DNA of 64,000 bases from Vibrio sp. SCSIO 43137 (lineage in GTDB: Bacteria; Pseudomonadota; Gammaproteobacteria; Enterobacterales; Vibrionaceae). A model generated the notes under the pieces. The model did not search any database. It was not told the DNA's origin and saw only the letters and a list, made by a program, of their open reading frames with translations. Made by a program: the position numbers and the translations under genes. Positions 20,188 through 31,020 of this stretch are shown piece after piece; within the stretch, counting starts at the first letter, position 1; each line of letters opens with the position of its first letter. The stretch spans positions 620,001 through 684,000 of the forward strand of contig NZ_CP116383.1 of assembly GCF_028201475.1 (NCBI RefSeq), given 5' to 3'.

Positions 20188-21480
20188 ATGTCAACACAGA
20201 TGTTAGTTCATATTTCTAAAACGCCTGCTGCAGCTCAGTGGGGTGAAAAAGCCATTTTATCTTATAGCGATTCAGGTGCTGTTATTCACCTTGATGCCAG
20301 CCATGACCTTGGTGCAATTCAGAAAGCAGCCAGAAAACTGGATGGCAGCGGCATTAAATCTGTCTCCCTGACAGGTAAAGAGTGGGGGCTGGAAGAGATC
20401 TGGGCGTTTTATCAGGGCTATCGCTCTGCAAAAGCGGCACCGAATGTAGAGTGGGCAGAGCTGAAACAAGCAGACGAGAAAGAGCTGAAAGCGCGAATTG
20501 TTGCCGGTGACTGGGTACGGAATATCATCAACAAGCCTGCTGAAGAAGTTGCCCCACGACAACTGGCTACCATGGCTGGCGAGTTTATTAAATCTCTGGC
20601 ACCGGAGCAGGTGAGCTATAAAATCGTCAAAGACAAAGATCTGCTGACAGAAGGCTGGACTGGTATCTATGCGGTAGGTCGTGGTTCTGAGCGTACTTCG
20701 GCAATGCTGCAACTGGATTTTAACCCGACGGGGGATGCGGATGCGCCGGTATTTGCTTGTCTGGTCGGTAAAGGTATTACCTTTGATTCCGGCGGTTACA
20801 GCCTTAAACCTTCTAACTTTATGACTGCCATGAAGGCGGACATGGGTGGTGCAGGAACCATTACCGGTGGTCTGGGGCTGGCAATTATGCGTGGCCTGAA
20901 CAAGCGCGTTAAGCTGATCCTTTGCTGTGCGGAAAACATGGTGTCTGGTCGTGCCCTGAAACTGGGTGATGTTATTACCTATAAGAACGGCAAAACCGTA
21001 GAGATCATGAATACCGATGCCGAAGGTCGTCTGGTACTGGCTGACGGTCTTATCTATGCCAGTGAGCAGAACCCTGAACTGATCATCGACTGTGCCACAC
21101 TAACCGGCGCGGCAAAAAATGCGCTGGGCAATGATTTCCATGCTCTGCTTAGCTTTGATGATGAACTTTCTCATCAGGCACTAACCAGTGCCGCGGAAGA
21201 AAAAGAGGGGCTATGGCCACTTCCGCTGGCGGACTTCCACCGGGGTATGTTGCCGTCCAGTTTTGCTGATTTATCCAACATCAGCAGCGGTGATTACTCT
21301 CCGGGTGCCAGTACAGCAGCGGCATTTCTTTCCTATTTTGTGAAAGAGCACAAAAAAGGGTGGTTACACTTTGACTGTGCCGGCACTTATCGTAAGACTG
21401 CTAATGACAAGTGGTCTGCCGGTGCAACGGGTATGGGGGTGAAAACTCTGGCCCGCCTTCTGGTAGAACAGGCAAAATAA
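20188..21480 (+). CDS. pepB: Peptidase B (leucyl-aminopeptidase family M17)
   Basis: Cytosolic Mn/Zn aminopeptidase. 430 aa, shorter than PepA. The catalytic C-terminal half has [26 protein letters not shown] and the signature [20 protein letters not shown] lies upstream of the ATG. Position after iscX and before ndk matches the E. coli order. Confidence 0.95.
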   Translation: MSTQMLVHISKTPAAAQWGEKAILSYSDSGAVIHLDASHDLGAIQKAARKLDGSGIKSVSLTGKEWGLEEIWAFYQGYRSAKAAPNVEWAELKQADEKELKARIVAGDWVRNIINKPAEEVAPRQLATMAGEFIKSLAPEQVSYKIVKDKDLLTEGWTGIYAVGRGSERTSAMLQLDFNPTGDADAPVFACLVGKGITFDSGGYSLKPSNFMTAMKADMGGAGTITGGLGLAIMRGLNKRVKLILCCAENMVSGRALKLGDVITYKNGKTVEIMNTDAEGRLVLADGLIYASEQNPELIIDCATLTGAAKNALGNDFHALLSFDDELSHQALTSAAEEKEGLWPLPLADFHRGMLPSSFADLSNISSGDYSPGASTAAAFLSYFVKEHKKGWLHFDCAGTYRKTANDKWSAGATGMGVKTLARLLVEQAK

Positions 21481-21536
21481 TAAAAATGGCGATTCAAGAT
21501 GAGTTGCCCGAGTAAAGTAGTAAAAAGGGATATTAT

Positions 21537-21968
21537 ATGGCACTAGAAAGAACGTTTTCCATTGTGAAGCCTGACGCAGTAAAAAGAAACTTAATTGGTG
21601 AAATCTATAATCGTATTGAAAAAGCAGGCTTTAAGGTAATTGCAGCTAAAATGCTTCATCTGACCGATGAGCAGGCAAGTGGCTTTTATGCTGAACACGA
21701 AGGTAAGCCTTTCTTTGCTGATCTGAAGGCGTTTATGACTTCAGGGCCGGTTATGGTTCAGGTGCTGGAAGGTGAGAATGCAATTGATGCCTACCGGGAG
21801 CTGATGGGAAAAACTAACCCTGAAGAAGCGGCTTGTGGCACGATTCGATCCGATTATGCCCTGAGCATGAGATTTAACTCTGTTCACGGCTCAGACAGCC
21901 CGGCTTCTGCGGCAAGAGAAATTGAATTTTTCTTCCCTGAGTCAGAAATTTGTCCGAGATCTGAATAA
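21537..21968 (+). CDS. ndk: Nucleoside diphosphate kinase
   Basis: Balances NTP and dNTP pools through a phosphohistidine. 143 aa. The active-site histidine is in [13 protein letters not shown], and [17 protein letters not shown] starts the nucleotide fold. AAAGGGA precedes the ATG. Confidence 0.97.
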   Translation: MALERTFSIVKPDAVKRNLIGEIYNRIEKAGFKVIAAKMLHLTDEQASGFYAEHEGKPFFADLKAFMTSGPVMVQVLEGENAIDAYRELMGKTNPEEAACGTIRSDYALSMRFNSVHGSDSPASAAREIEFFFPESEICPRSE

Positions 21969-21978
21969 CATAGCAAAT

Positions 21979-22004
21979 GGGCGGGAATTTCCCGCCCTTT
22001 TTTA
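21979..22004 (+). terminator. Terminator after ndk
   Basis: GGGCGGGAA-tt-TCCCGCCC followed by six T, 10 bp after the ndk stop. Confidence 0.9.
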
Positions 22005-22128
22005 TCTTTCCTATCCTCCCATTCCTGCTTGCTTTCTGTAGTGTGATCTGGCTCAATTCTCTTGTTGTAGCTGGGCAAACCCTGTACAATTCGCGCCCTT
22101 ATTTGTATTTCTGTCGTTAAGAGGTCAT

Positions 22129-23247
22129 ATGACTACTGCAAAAGTCAATTTAATGGATTTTGATCGCCAAGGTCTTCGCCGTTATTTCGCGGAAGAGCTG
22201 GGTGAGAAAGCTTTCCGTGCAGATCAGGTGATGAAGTGGATCTATCACTTCGGCATCGATGATTTCGAGAAAATGACCAATATAAATAAAAAGCTACGTG
22301 AAAAGCTGCTGAATGTGGCTGAAATCCGTGCTCCGCATGTTTCAGAAGCGCAACACTCTTCAGACGGCACTATCAAGTGGGCGATGCGTGTTGGTGATCA
22401 GGATGTGGAAACGGTTTATATTCCTGAAGATGACAGAGCGACCTTGTGTGTCTCTTCACAGGTAGGCTGTGCCCTTGAGTGTAAGTTCTGTTCTACTGCC
22501 CAGCAGGGATTTAACCGTAACCTTAAAGTGTCAGAGATTATTGGTCAGGTCTGGCGTGCTGCCCGTGAAATTGGCCTGGAAAAAGAGACCGGCCGTCGTC
22601 CTATTACCAATGTGGTAATGATGGGCATGGGTGAACCTCTGCTTAACATGAAGAACCTGTTGCCGGCACTGGAAATCATGTTGGATGACTTAGGCTTTGG
22701 TCTGTCTAAAAGACGTGTAACGGTATCCACGTCTGGTGTGGTATCTGGTTTGGATCAAATGACCGGCAATATTGATGTCGCTTTGGCTATCTCACTGCAC
22801 GCACCGAACGATGAGCTTCGCCGTCAGATAATGCCGATTAATGATCGCTGGAATATTGAGACACTGCTGGAATCAATTCACCGTTATATTGCCTCTTCTA
22901 ATGCTAACCGCGGTAAAGTGACCATCGAATATGTTCTGCTGGATCATGTAAACGACGATATGGACCATGCAAGGCAGCTCGCAGAACTGCTTAAAGATAC
23001 CCCTTGTAAGATAAATTTGATTCCGTTTAACCCGTACCCTGGCTCACCATACAAGAAGCCAAGTAACTCACGCATCGACCGTTTTATGAAAACGCTTATG
23101 CAGTACGACAACACAGTAACCGTACGAAAGACCCGTGGTGACGATATTGATGCAGCATGTGGCCAGTTAGTTGGTGATGTGATTGACCGAACAAAACGGA
23201 CAAAACAGAAGCCGCAAGGGGAACCTATTGAGGTGAAATCAATCTGA
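22129..23247 (+). CDS. rlmN: Dual-specificity rRNA/tRNA methyltransferase RlmN
   Basis: Radical-SAM enzyme that makes 2-methyladenosine at A2503 of 23S rRNA and A37 of some tRNAs. 372 aa. The radical-SAM cluster motif is [15 protein letters not shown], and the C-terminal methyl-carrying cysteine region is [14 protein letters not shown] lies upstream of the ATG. It heads the rlmN-pilW-rodZ-ispG-hisS series as in E. coli. Confidence 0.97.
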   Translation: MTTAKVNLMDFDRQGLRRYFAEELGEKAFRADQVMKWIYHFGIDDFEKMTNINKKLREKLLNVAEIRAPHVSEAQHSSDGTIKWAMRVGDQDVETVYIPEDDRATLCVSSQVGCALECKFCSTAQQGFNRNLKVSEIIGQVWRAAREIGLEKETGRRPITNVVMMGMGEPLLNMKNLLPALEIMLDDLGFGLSKRRVTVSTSGVVSGLDQMTGNIDVALAISLHAPNDELRRQIMPINDRWNIETLLESIHRYIASSNANRGKVTIEYVLLDHVNDDMDHARQLAELLKDTPCKINLIPFNPYPGSPYKKPSNSRIDRFMKTLMQYDNTVTVRKTRGDDIDAACGQLVGDVIDRTKRTKQKPQGEPIEVKSI

Positions 23248-23280
23248 GTTAAATAGATTGAGCTAATTGGATGATTTTTT

Positions 23281-23314
23281 AATAAAACCCTTGCCGTCAA
23301 ACAAGGGTTTTATT
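23281..23314 (+). terminator. 13-bp hairpin between rlmN and pilW that covers the pilW ribosome site
   Basis: The arms AATAAAACCCTTG (23281-23293) and CAAGGGTTTTATT (23302-23314) pair perfectly around an 8-base loop. The only ribosome-site candidate for pilW, AAGGG at 23303-23307, lies inside the 3' arm, and the arm ends two bases before the pilW ATG. The stem plus T-rich 3' arm also looks like a terminator for rlmN. It may therefore act as terminator, as translation block, or both. Confidence 0.75.
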
Positions 23315-23316
23315 TT

Positions 23317-24036
23317 ATGAATATACGGGTAATATTGGGTTGCGCTGCTGCTCTGTTAAGCGCTTGTGTATCAAGTCCTGAATTAGAAAGTAATGATATA
23401 AGGGCGGCTGACGCGAGGATTTCTCTGGGGTTAAACTACTTATTCAGGGAAAATTGGCTAAAAGCGAGAGAAAACCTTGAGATAGCCTTAAAATATGCAC
23501 CAAACTACTATCGCTCTTTGAATTCAATCGCTTATTATTATCAGCTGGTTGGTGAGAATGAGCTGGCTGAAAAGCATTATAAAAAAGCATTACGGCAATC
23601 ACCGTCAAATGGCGATGTTCTTAATAATTACGGTGTATTCTTATGTAAACTCGGCAACTATAAACAAGCCGATGAATTGTTTAACCGTGCTATTAAACAG
23701 CCTGACTATTATCAGGTCGCAAAAAGTTATCAAAATGCCGCTTTCTGTTCACTTAAAAGTGATGATAAAGAACAAGCTGCATACTATTTTAAACGCAGTC
23801 TGGATTATCAGCCTCATCAGATATTGGTGATGTATAAGCTGGCCAGACTAGAGTTTGAAATGGGACAGTTGGCTGAGGCCAAAGACAGATTAATTAAAAT
23901 TCACTCGAAGTTCGGGTATCAGAAACAGAGTTTGATGTTGCTGATAGAGATTGCAGGGCAATTAAACCGTTCAGCAATGGCTGAGAAATACAGCGCTATT
24001 CTGGAAAGATTGTACCCGGGCTCAACACAAGATTAG
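23317..24036 (+). CDS. pilW: Type IV pilus biogenesis lipoprotein PilW/PilF
   Basis: Outer-membrane lipoprotein that helps assemble the PilQ secretin. 239 aa; the lipobox is LLSAC, with Cys17 as the lipidated residue, followed by a string of TPR repeats (for example NYYRSLNSIAYYYQLVGENELAEKHYKKAL and later copies). The ATG at 23317 is supported by the complete lipoprotein signal, although the ribosome site is buried in a hairpin. rodZ follows after 13 bp. Confidence 0.9.
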   Translation: MNIRVILGCAAALLSACVSSPELESNDIRAADARISLGLNYLFRENWLKARENLEIALKYAPNYYRSLNSIAYYYQLVGENELAEKHYKKALRQSPSNGDVLNNYGVFLCKLGNYKQADELFNRAIKQPDYYQVAKSYQNAAFCSLKSDDKEQAAYYFKRSLDYQPHQILVMYKLARLEFEMGQLAEAKDRLIKIHSKFGYQKQSLMLLIEIAGQLNRSAMAEKYSAILERLYPGSTQD

Positions 24037-24049
24037 AAGTACATTACGT

Positions 24050-25030
24050 ATGAGTTCTGAAACAGAAAACCACAACACAGAAACGGAACAGCCACAGCAA
24101 CCAGTTGTTCAGGCAGGCGACTTACTGCGGGAAAAGCGTGAAAAACTAGGCTTGTCTCAAAAAGAGATTGCTGACCGCTTAAGGCTGCGCCTCTCCATAA
24201 TTGAAAGTATCGACAACAACAATTATGAGTTTGATCAGGTCGCTACTTTTACCCGTGGCTATTTACGTTCCTACGCTAAAGCCGTCTCTCTGGATGAAAA
24301 GCTGGTTCTGTCTGCCCTGAATCATACCAATGAAGCTCAGCATACCGAGCAGGAGATGCAGAGCTTTTCGCGTAAAACCAAACGGGAAAAGAATGACAGC
24401 CGCATAATGAAGCTCACCTGGGCGATCTTCGCGGTTATTATCGGTATCTCTTCCATCTGGTGGTATCAGAATCAGCAAGACACGCTGAATGAAACCCTTG
24501 ATGAAGGGAGTGTCGAGATTAACCTGACAGAAGAGCCGGCTTCTCCGGCTGTTGTTAGCGATCCCGTTGCGGAGCAAGAGACCATTTCTCAGGATGCTGA
24601 TCAGGTTGAAGAAGCTGTGTTAGCGGAAGAGAGCCCGACAGAGACAACAGAAGAAGTTACCCCGGTAGCGGAAAAAGAAATCACAGCAGAAGTGGAACCA
24701 CAGCCAGAAGTGGTTGAAGTTGTGACAGAAACAGTGACAGAAGCAGAAGCACCTGTAACAGAGCAAGCTTCAACCCCGACAACAGATAGCGTGGTATCGC
24801 CACTGACAATGAGCTTTAGTGCCGACTGCTGGATTCAGGTTAAAGATGCTACCGGTGCAACGCTGGCGACTGGTGTTAAGAAAGCGGGTCGCGAGTTTGA
24901 GTTACTTGGTGAGGCTCCGTTCAGTATTATTCTTGGTGCGCCAGAAGGTGTATCAATGACATTTGCAGGTGAACCTGTTGACCTTTCTGGGTATACTTCA
25001 GGCAAAGTAGCCAGATTCACTCTACCTTAG
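24050..25030 (+). CDS. rodZ: RodZ, cell-shape protein
   Basis: Bitopic membrane protein linking MreB filaments to the elongasome. 326 aa in the usual order: cytoplasmic Cro/CI-type helix-turn-helix (about 22-85, LGLSQKEIADRLRLRLSIIESI), basic linker, one membrane helix (about 122-140, LTWAIFAVIIGISSIWWY), a long Glu/Thr/Val-rich periplasmic linker, and a C-terminal DUF4115 domain (LTMSFSADCWIQVKDATGATL). Located between pilW and ispG. Confidence 0.93.
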   Translation: MSSETENHNTETEQPQQPVVQAGDLLREKREKLGLSQKEIADRLRLRLSIIESIDNNNYEFDQVATFTRGYLRSYAKAVSLDEKLVLSALNHTNEAQHTEQEMQSFSRKTKREKNDSRIMKLTWAIFAVIIGISSIWWYQNQQDTLNETLDEGSVEINLTEEPASPAVVSDPVAEQETISQDADQVEEAVLAEESPTETTEEVTPVAEKEITAEVEPQPEVVEVVTETVTEAEAPVTEQASTPTTDSVVSPLTMSFSADCWIQVKDATGATLATGVKKAGREFELLGEAPFSIILGAPEGVSMTFAGEPVDLSGYTSGKVARFTLP

Positions 25031-25039
25031 AAGCAAAAT

Positions 25040-26173
25040 ATGCAACACGAATCCCCTATTAAACGTCGCCCGTCGTCCAGAATCTACGTGGGCGACGTAC
25101 CTATTGGTGACGGTGCACCGATTGCAGTGCAGTCGATGACAAATACCCGCACAACGGATGTAGATGCCACAGTGGCACAAATCCGCGCTCTTGAAAAAGT
25201 CGGAGCTGATATTGTGCGCGTTTCTGTGCCGACCATGGATGCCGCAGAGGCCTTCAGACAGATTAAGCAGCAAACATCCATTCCTCTGGTAGCAGATATT
25301 CATTTTGACTACCGCATTGCGCTAAAAGTGGCGGAATATGGTGTGGACTGTCTGCGTATTAACCCGGGTAATATCGGCAACGAATCCAGAATCCGTTCTG
25401 TAGTTGATTGTGCGCGGGACAAAAACATCCCTATCCGTATCGGTGTTAACGGTGGCTCACTGGAAAAAGACATTCAGGAAAAATTCGGTGAACCGACACC
25501 TGAAGCTCTGGTGGAGTCTGCTATGCGCCATGTGGATATTCTGGATCGTCTGAACTTTGATCAGTTTAAGGTGAGTGTTAAGGCCTCTGATGTATTTCTG
25601 GCTGTGGACTCATATCGCTTACTGGCCAAACAGATTAAGCAGCCTCTGCACCTGGGTATTACCGAAGCTGGTGGTGCCAGAGCCGGATCGGTTAAATCGG
25701 CAGTTGGTCTGGGTATGCTTCTGGCAGAAGGTATTGGTGATACGCTTCGGGTCTCCCTTGCTGCGGATCCTGTTGAAGAGATTAAAGTGGGCTTTGATAT
25801 CCTGAAATCTCTGCGTATACGCTCAAGAGGGATTAATTTTATTGCCTGTCCTACCTGCTCCCGTCAGGAGTTTGATGTTATAGGGACAGTTAATGAGCTG
25901 GAGCAGCGTCTGGAAGACATTATCACCCCGATGGATGTATCTATCATAGGTTGTGTGGTAAATGGCCCCGGCGAGGCCGAAGTGTCGCATCTGGGTGTTG
26001 CCGGTGGTAACAGAAAAAGTGCTTATTATGATGACGGTAATCGTCAGAAAGAGCGGTTTGATAATGATAATCTGATTGATCAACTGGAAGCAAAAATCCG
26101 GGCGAAAGCATCAATGCTGAATACGGAGAACCGTATTGACGTCAATCAGATAACTGAAAATAAAGAATCTTAA
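25040..26173 (+). CDS. ispG: 4-hydroxy-3-methylbut-2-enyl diphosphate synthase (flavodoxin)
   Basis: [4Fe-4S] enzyme of the MEP isoprenoid pathway. 377 aa. Barrel residues [19 protein letters not shown] and LRINPGNIG are followed by the cluster domain with [13 protein letters not shown] and [11 protein letters not shown], which carry the three ligand cysteines. It starts 9 bp after rodZ. Confidence 0.97.
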   Translation: MQHESPIKRRPSSRIYVGDVPIGDGAPIAVQSMTNTRTTDVDATVAQIRALEKVGADIVRVSVPTMDAAEAFRQIKQQTSIPLVADIHFDYRIALKVAEYGVDCLRINPGNIGNESRIRSVVDCARDKNIPIRIGVNGGSLEKDIQEKFGEPTPEALVESAMRHVDILDRLNFDQFKVSVKASDVFLAVDSYRLLAKQIKQPLHLGITEAGGARAGSVKSAVGLGMLLAEGIGDTLRVSLAADPVEEIKVGFDILKSLRIRSRGINFIACPTCSRQEFDVIGTVNELEQRLEDIITPMDVSIIGCVVNGPGEAEVSHLGVAGGNRKSAYYDDGNRQKERFDNDNLIDQLEAKIRAKASMLNTENRIDVNQITENKES

Positions 26174-26190
26174 CGATACGGTAAAAGACT

Positions 26191-27459
26191 GTGGCAAAAA
26201 CAATTCAAGCAATACGGGGCATGAACGACTGCCTTCCAACGGATTCTCCACTTTGGCAAAAAGTGGAAGGTACAGTAAAGAAAGTAATCAGTGCGTATGG
26301 ATATAGTGAAGTACGCATGCCGATCGTTGAGCAGACTCATCTATTTAGTCGTGCTATCGGTGAAGTCACTGATGTTGTCGAGAAAGAGATGTATACCTTT
26401 GAAGACCGCAATGGTGACAGCCTGACTCTTCGTCCTGAAGGGACTGCGGGTTGTGTGCGCTCAGGTATCGAAAACGGTTTATTGTACAATCAGGAACAAC
26501 GACTCTGGTATATGGGGCCAATGTTCCGTCATGAAAGACCTCAGAAAGGTCGTTATCGTCAATTTCACCAGGTCGGTGCCGAGGTATTTGGCCTGAACGG
26601 ACCTGATGTCGATGCAGAAATGATCATGATGACGGCGCGTTTATGGCGTGAACTGGGTATCAGTGACCATGTACGTCTGGAACTGAACTCGATCGGTTCT
26701 CTGGAAGCCCGTGCCAATTACCGTGATGCTCTTGTGGCCTATCTTGAGCAACACGAAGAAGTACTTGATGAAGATTGCAAGCGCAGAATGTACACCAACC
26801 CATTACGGGTTCTGGATACGAAAAACCCAGATGTACAGGCGATTTTAGGTGATGCACCTAAGCTTTCTGCTTTCCTTGATGAAGAGTCAAAACAGCATTT
26901 TGCCGGTCTGTGTGAACTTCTTGACGCTGCCGGAATCGAATATCAGGTTAATGAGCGTCTGGTACGTGGTCTGGACTACTACAACAGAACCGTATTTGAG
27001 TGGATCACTGAAAGCCTGGGCGCTCAGGGCACAGTATGTGGTGGTGGCCGTTATGACGGTCTGGTAGAGCAACTAGGCGGTAAAGCGACTCCGGCAGTCG
27101 GTTTTGCAATGGGGCTGGAGCGTTTGGTACTGCTACTGGATACTCTTGGCCTGAATGATGTACGTCGTGCGGTTGATGTTTATCTGGTCACGGCCGGCGA
27201 AGGCACCATGATGTCAGGCATGAAACTGGCAGAGCAGTTACGCGAGTCAGTTCCTGGTCTGCGGGTAATGACTCACTTTGGTGGCGGTAGCTTTAAGAAA
27301 CAATTTAAACGTGCAGACAAGGTCGGCGCAGCAGTCGCTCTGGTATTGGGTGAAAATGAGGTTGCAGAGGGTACAGTAGTGGTTAAAGACCTTGCTGGCG
27401 GAGAGCAACAGACAGTGGCTCAGGCTGAAGTCGCATCTCAACTGAAGAATTTGATTTAA
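26191..27459 (+). CDS. hisS: Histidyl-tRNA synthetase
   Basis: Class II synthetase charging tRNA-His. 422 aa from a GTG start at 26191. Class motifs: [16 protein letters not shown] (motif 2), [15 protein letters not shown] (His-specific) and [13 protein letters not shown] (motif 3), then the anticodon-binding domain. Follows ispG by 17 bp. Confidence 0.97.
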   Translation: MAKTIQAIRGMNDCLPTDSPLWQKVEGTVKKVISAYGYSEVRMPIVEQTHLFSRAIGEVTDVVEKEMYTFEDRNGDSLTLRPEGTAGCVRSGIENGLLYNQEQRLWYMGPMFRHERPQKGRYRQFHQVGAEVFGLNGPDVDAEMIMMTARLWRELGISDHVRLELNSIGSLEARANYRDALVAYLEQHEEVLDEDCKRRMYTNPLRVLDTKNPDVQAILGDAPKLSAFLDEESKQHFAGLCELLDAAGIEYQVNERLVRGLDYYNRTVFEWITESLGAQGTVCGGGRYDGLVEQLGGKATPAVGFAMGLERLVLLLDTLGLNDVRRAVDVYLVTAGEGTMMSGMKLAEQLRESVPGLRVMTHFGGGSFKKQFKRADKVGAAVALVLGENEVAEGTVVVKDLAGGEQQTVAQAEVASQLKNLI

Positions 27460-27470
27460 GAGGACAGGAC

Positions 27471-28085
27471 GTGGAACTGTACGATAGCGAAGAACAACAA
27501 GTTGAAGCCATTAAAGAGTGGTGGAAGGAAAATGGTAAGGCCGTTATTTTAGGTGGCGTTCTCGGTCTGGGTGGTATTCTGGGCTGGAATTACTATCAGG
27601 ACTCTGTGATTGCTGAAAAAAATGCAGCATCTGATAGCTACACGCAGGCAATTACTTTGCTAGCGGAATCAGGCAGTAATGCAGTTACTGAGGTTCAGAG
27701 CTTTATCGATGCCAACGCTTCAACGGAATATGCTGTGCTGGCTGCTATGCAATTAGCAAAAGTTCAGGTAGATGCTGGTAATATTGACGCCGCAATGACT
27801 CAACTGAACTGGGCAAAAGCCAATACAAAAGATGAAACCGTGAAACCTCTGGTTGATTTCCGTATTGCCCGTATCTCTGCTCAGCAGGGGGAGGCAGATA
27901 AAGCGCTGGAACAACTTGCTGCTATCTCTTCGGCGGCATGGCAGGGCAGAGTTGCTGAACTAAAAGGCGATATTCTTCTGCAAAAAGGCGATAAAGAGGC
28001 TGCATACAGCGCTTATGTTGAAGCTCAACAAGCAGGTGATGCAAGCTCAGCGATTCAGATGAAACTGGATGATCTGGCTAAGTAA
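27471..28085 (+). CDS. yfgM: YfgM, ancillary SecYEG subunit
   Basis: Inner-membrane protein with a periplasmic TPR-like domain that associates with SecYEG and periplasmic chaperones. 204 aa from GTG at 27471 preceded by AGAGGACAG. One membrane segment (about 22-42, AVILGGVLGLGGILGWNYY) follows the conserved EQQVEAIKEWWKENG. Between hisS and bamB as in E. coli. Confidence 0.93.
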   Translation: MELYDSEEQQVEAIKEWWKENGKAVILGGVLGLGGILGWNYYQDSVIAEKNAASDSYTQAITLLAESGSNAVTEVQSFIDANASTEYAVLAAMQLAKVQVDAGNIDAAMTQLNWAKANTKDETVKPLVDFRIARISAQQGEADKALEQLAAISSAAWQGRVAELKGDILLQKGDKEAAYSAYVEAQQAGDASSAIQMKLDDLAK

Positions 28086-28095
28086 GGGCTGAGTA

Positions 28096-29256
28096 ATGAA
28101 AAAAGTACTTGGCCGGGTTTTAGCCGGAACCATGATTCTGGCAGCCCTTGCAGGCTGTTCCAGCGAAGAAGATACGGTAATTATGGCGCCTGTTCCTCAG
28201 GTTAACAGCCAGTTCACTCCAGAAAAGCAGTGGAGCGCTTCCATTGGTGATGGTGTGGGTCATTACTTCTCTAAGCTTCAGCCTGTTATTGCCTACGAGA
28301 AAATCTTTATTGCCAGCCGGGATGGGGAAGTTAAAGCTCTTGATCCTGAGAGTGGTAAAATGCTTTGGCGTACCGATCTTGAACAAGATGATCCTGCCCG
28401 CTTGTCAGGAGGCCTGAACGCTTCTTACGGTAAAGTGTTTGTCGGTTCAGAAAATGGTGACATGTTTGCCCTTGATGCTGAATCGGGCGAACTGGTCTGG
28501 CGCAGTGAAGTTGCCGGAGAGGTGTTAGCAAAGCCTGCAACGGATGCTAACCTCGTCATGGTTCACACCAGCCGCGGTATTCTGGTCGCCCTTAATGCTG
28601 AAACGGGCGAAGAAGCATGGAGCATCAGTACTGAAGTTCCTAACCTGACGCTTCGCGGCGGCAGCGCACCGGTAACGGTTTCCGGTGGCGTGTTCTGGGG
28701 AACGGCGAACGGAAGACTGGCTGCAGCGGTAGTTTCTCGCGGACAGTTGATTTGGCAGCAGGCAGTAGGTACACCAAAGGGCTCAACAGAGATTGATCGT
28801 CTTATCGATGTAGACTCTTCTCCTGTTGTACTTGGCAGCATGTTGTACACGGTAGGTATCAACGGACAGTTAACAGCCATTGATCTGCGTTCGGGCTCTC
28901 CGGCGTGGAAGAGAAGTTACTCCTCTGCACTGGATATGGCGACAGATGGTGCAAAACTTTACCTTGTGACCGATAAAGATTACCTGGTTGCGGTTGATGT
29001 CAGAAGCGGTACTGAGCTATGGCAGAACAAACAACTGGAAAACCGTCTGCTGACATCACCGGTACTGATTGACAATTATATCGTGGTTGGTGACGCAGAA
29101 GGTTATCTGCACTGGCTTGATAAAGAGAGTGGCGAGTTTGTCGCTCAGCAGCTACTGGATAGCAGCGGCTTTGCAGTAGCACCGTTAGTGCTTGATGACG
29201 GTTATGTGGTTACAACGCGTGATGGCGATGTACGCAAACTGAAAGTTGAGAAGTAA
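28096..29256 (+). CDS. bamB: BamB, outer-membrane assembly lipoprotein
   Basis: Beta-propeller lipoprotein of the BAM complex. 386 aa; the lipobox is LAGC (Cys21). Repeated PQQ/WD-like blades are visible, such as VKALDPESGKMLWRTDL, MFALDAESGELVWRSEV and VALNAETGEEAWS. It begins 10 bp after yfgM and ends before a terminator. Confidence 0.95.
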   Translation: MKKVLGRVLAGTMILAALAGCSSEEDTVIMAPVPQVNSQFTPEKQWSASIGDGVGHYFSKLQPVIAYEKIFIASRDGEVKALDPESGKMLWRTDLEQDDPARLSGGLNASYGKVFVGSENGDMFALDAESGELVWRSEVAGEVLAKPATDANLVMVHTSRGILVALNAETGEEAWSISTEVPNLTLRGGSAPVTVSGGVFWGTANGRLAAAVVSRGQLIWQQAVGTPKGSTEIDRLIDVDSSPVVLGSMLYTVGINGQLTAIDLRSGSPAWKRSYSSALDMATDGAKLYLVTDKDYLVAVDVRSGTELWQNKQLENRLLTSPVLIDNYIVVGDAEGYLHWLDKESGEFVAQQLLDSSGFAVAPLVLDDGYVVTTRDGDVRKLKVEK

Positions 29257-29337
29257 TAAAACGGCTGAATTTCTGACTGGAGTGAAATGAATCCGGCAGA
29301 AGTTACTTGCAGATAAAACTGTGATAGAATTCACGTT

Positions 29338-29370
29338 CGGCTCCTGACTTAGCGGTCAGGAGCCGTTTTA
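29338..29370 (+). terminator. Terminator after bamB
   Basis: CGGCTCCTGAC-ttagcg-GTCAGGAGCCG followed by TTTTA; 81 bp after bamB and 100 bp before der. Confidence 0.85.
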
Positions 29371-29470
29371 TTGAAATTGAAATGTAAATAATAAATGTGG
29401 TTATAGGTAAGTAGATTAATAGTGTCTGTTTACCTATAACTACATAAGTAAAAGAACTTTAGAGGTTGTT

Positions 29471-30958
29471 ATGATTCCTGTTGTTGCTCTGGTAGGGCGT
29501 CCTAACGTAGGTAAATCAACACTGTTTAACCGCTTGACACGTACGAGAGATGCTCTGGTTGCGGATTTTCCCGGCCTGACGCGGGACCGTAAATATGGTC
29601 AGGCTAAACTTGGTGAACATGAGTTTATTGTCATCGATACCGGCGGTATTGACGGTACAGAAGAGGGCGTGGAAACCAAGATGGCAGCTCAGTCTCTGGC
29701 GGCAATCGATGAAGCGGATGTTGTGCTGTTTATGGTAGACGGCAGAGCCGGACTGACAGTTGCCGATGAAGCCATTGCTATGCACCTGCGTAAAATTGAA
29801 AAGCCAGCCATGCTGGTGGTCAATAAAGTGGATGGTGTCGATGCTGACGCTGCCAGCGCGGAGTTCTGGCAACTTGGTATGGAGAATATGTACCAGATTG
29901 CTGCAGCTCACGGACGTGGCGTAGGCGCACTTATTGATCGTGCTCTTAACCCGTTTGCGGAACAACTTGCAGAACAGGCTAAAGGTGAGATTGAAGATCT
30001 TACTGAGTTTGAAGATGCAGAGGAAGAGAAGCTGGACTACTCAGAGGAAGAAGCTGAGGAAGAGTTTAAGCGCCTGCAGGAACAACCTATCAAGCTGGCA
30101 ATCATTGGTCGCCCGAACGTAGGTAAGTCAACCCTGACAAACCGTATTCTGGGTGAAGAACGTGTTGTCGTTTACGATATGCCGGGTACTACGCGCGACT
30201 CTATCTATATTCCGATGGAAAGAGATGGCCGTGAATATGTACTGATTGATACCGCTGGTGTGCGTCGCCGTAAGCGTATCAATGAAACGGTAGAGAAGTT
30301 CTCGGTCGTTAAAACTCTTAAAGCGGTCGAAGATGCCAACGTCGTTCTGCTGGTTATCGATGCCCGTGAAAATATTTCTGATCAGGATCTGAGCCTGTTA
30401 GGCTTTGCCCTGAATGCCGGTCGCTCAATCGTTCTGGCGGTTAACAAGTGGGACGGTCTGGATACCGATGTAAAAGAGCATGTTAAGAAAGAGCTGGACA
30501 GAAGACTGGGCTTTGTCGACTTTGCCAGAATTCACTTTATTTCAGCACTGCACGGTACTGGTGTTGGTCATCTGTTTGAGTCTGTGCAGGAAGCTTATAA
30601 GTCTGCAACTACCCGTGTAGGAACCTCTGTACTGACCCGGATTATGAAGATGGCGACAGATGACCATCAACCGCCTCTGGTAAGAGGCCGCAGGGTTAAG
30701 CTTAAGTATGCTCACGCAGGTGGTTATAACCCGCCAATCGTTGTTATTCACGGTAATCAGGTTAATGAACTGCCTGACTCTTATAAGCGCTACCTGATGA
30801 ACTACTACCGTCGTTCTCTGGAGATTATGGGTACGCCTATCCGTATTCAGTTCCAGAGTAGCGAAAACCCGTTTGAGGGCAAAGGCAGCAAGCTGACATT
30901 GTCACAAGAGCGTAAACGCAAACGTGTGATGAGTATGATGAAGAATCGTAAAAAGTAA
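29471..30958 (+). CDS. der: Ribosome-assembly GTPase Der (EngA)
   Basis: Tandem GTPase needed for 50S assembly. 495 aa. Two G domains each begin GRPNVGKS (residues about 8-15 and 213-220), with DTGG/DTAG G3 and NKVD/NKWD G4 motifs; a strongly acidic linker ([20 protein letters not shown]) separates them and a KH-like domain ends the protein. GAGGTTGTT precedes the ATG. Confidence 0.97.
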   Translation: MIPVVALVGRPNVGKSTLFNRLTRTRDALVADFPGLTRDRKYGQAKLGEHEFIVIDTGGIDGTEEGVETKMAAQSLAAIDEADVVLFMVDGRAGLTVADEAIAMHLRKIEKPAMLVVNKVDGVDADAASAEFWQLGMENMYQIAAAHGRGVGALIDRALNPFAEQLAEQAKGEIEDLTEFEDAEEEKLDYSEEEAEEEFKRLQEQPIKLAIIGRPNVGKSTLTNRILGEERVVVYDMPGTTRDSIYIPMERDGREYVLIDTAGVRRRKRINETVEKFSVVKTLKAVEDANVVLLVIDARENISDQDLSLLGFALNAGRSIVLAVNKWDGLDTDVKEHVKKELDRRLGFVDFARIHFISALHGTGVGHLFESVQEAYKSATTRVGTSVLTRIMKMATDDHQPPLVRGRRVKLKYAHAGGYNPPIVVIHGNQVNELPDSYKRYLMNYYRRSLEIMGTPIRIQFQSSENPFEGKGSKLTLSQERKRKRVMSMMKNRKK

Positions 30959-30983
30959 TGCTTTTACTGATGATTTGAATATT

Positions 30984-31018
30984 ACCCCGGAGAGTTAGCG
31001 ATAAACTCCGGGGTTTTT
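30984..31018 (+). terminator. Terminator after der
   Basis: ACCCCGGAG and CTCCGGGGT pair around a 14-base loop and are followed by six T, 25 bp after der. Confidence 0.85.
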
Positions 31019-31020
31019 TC

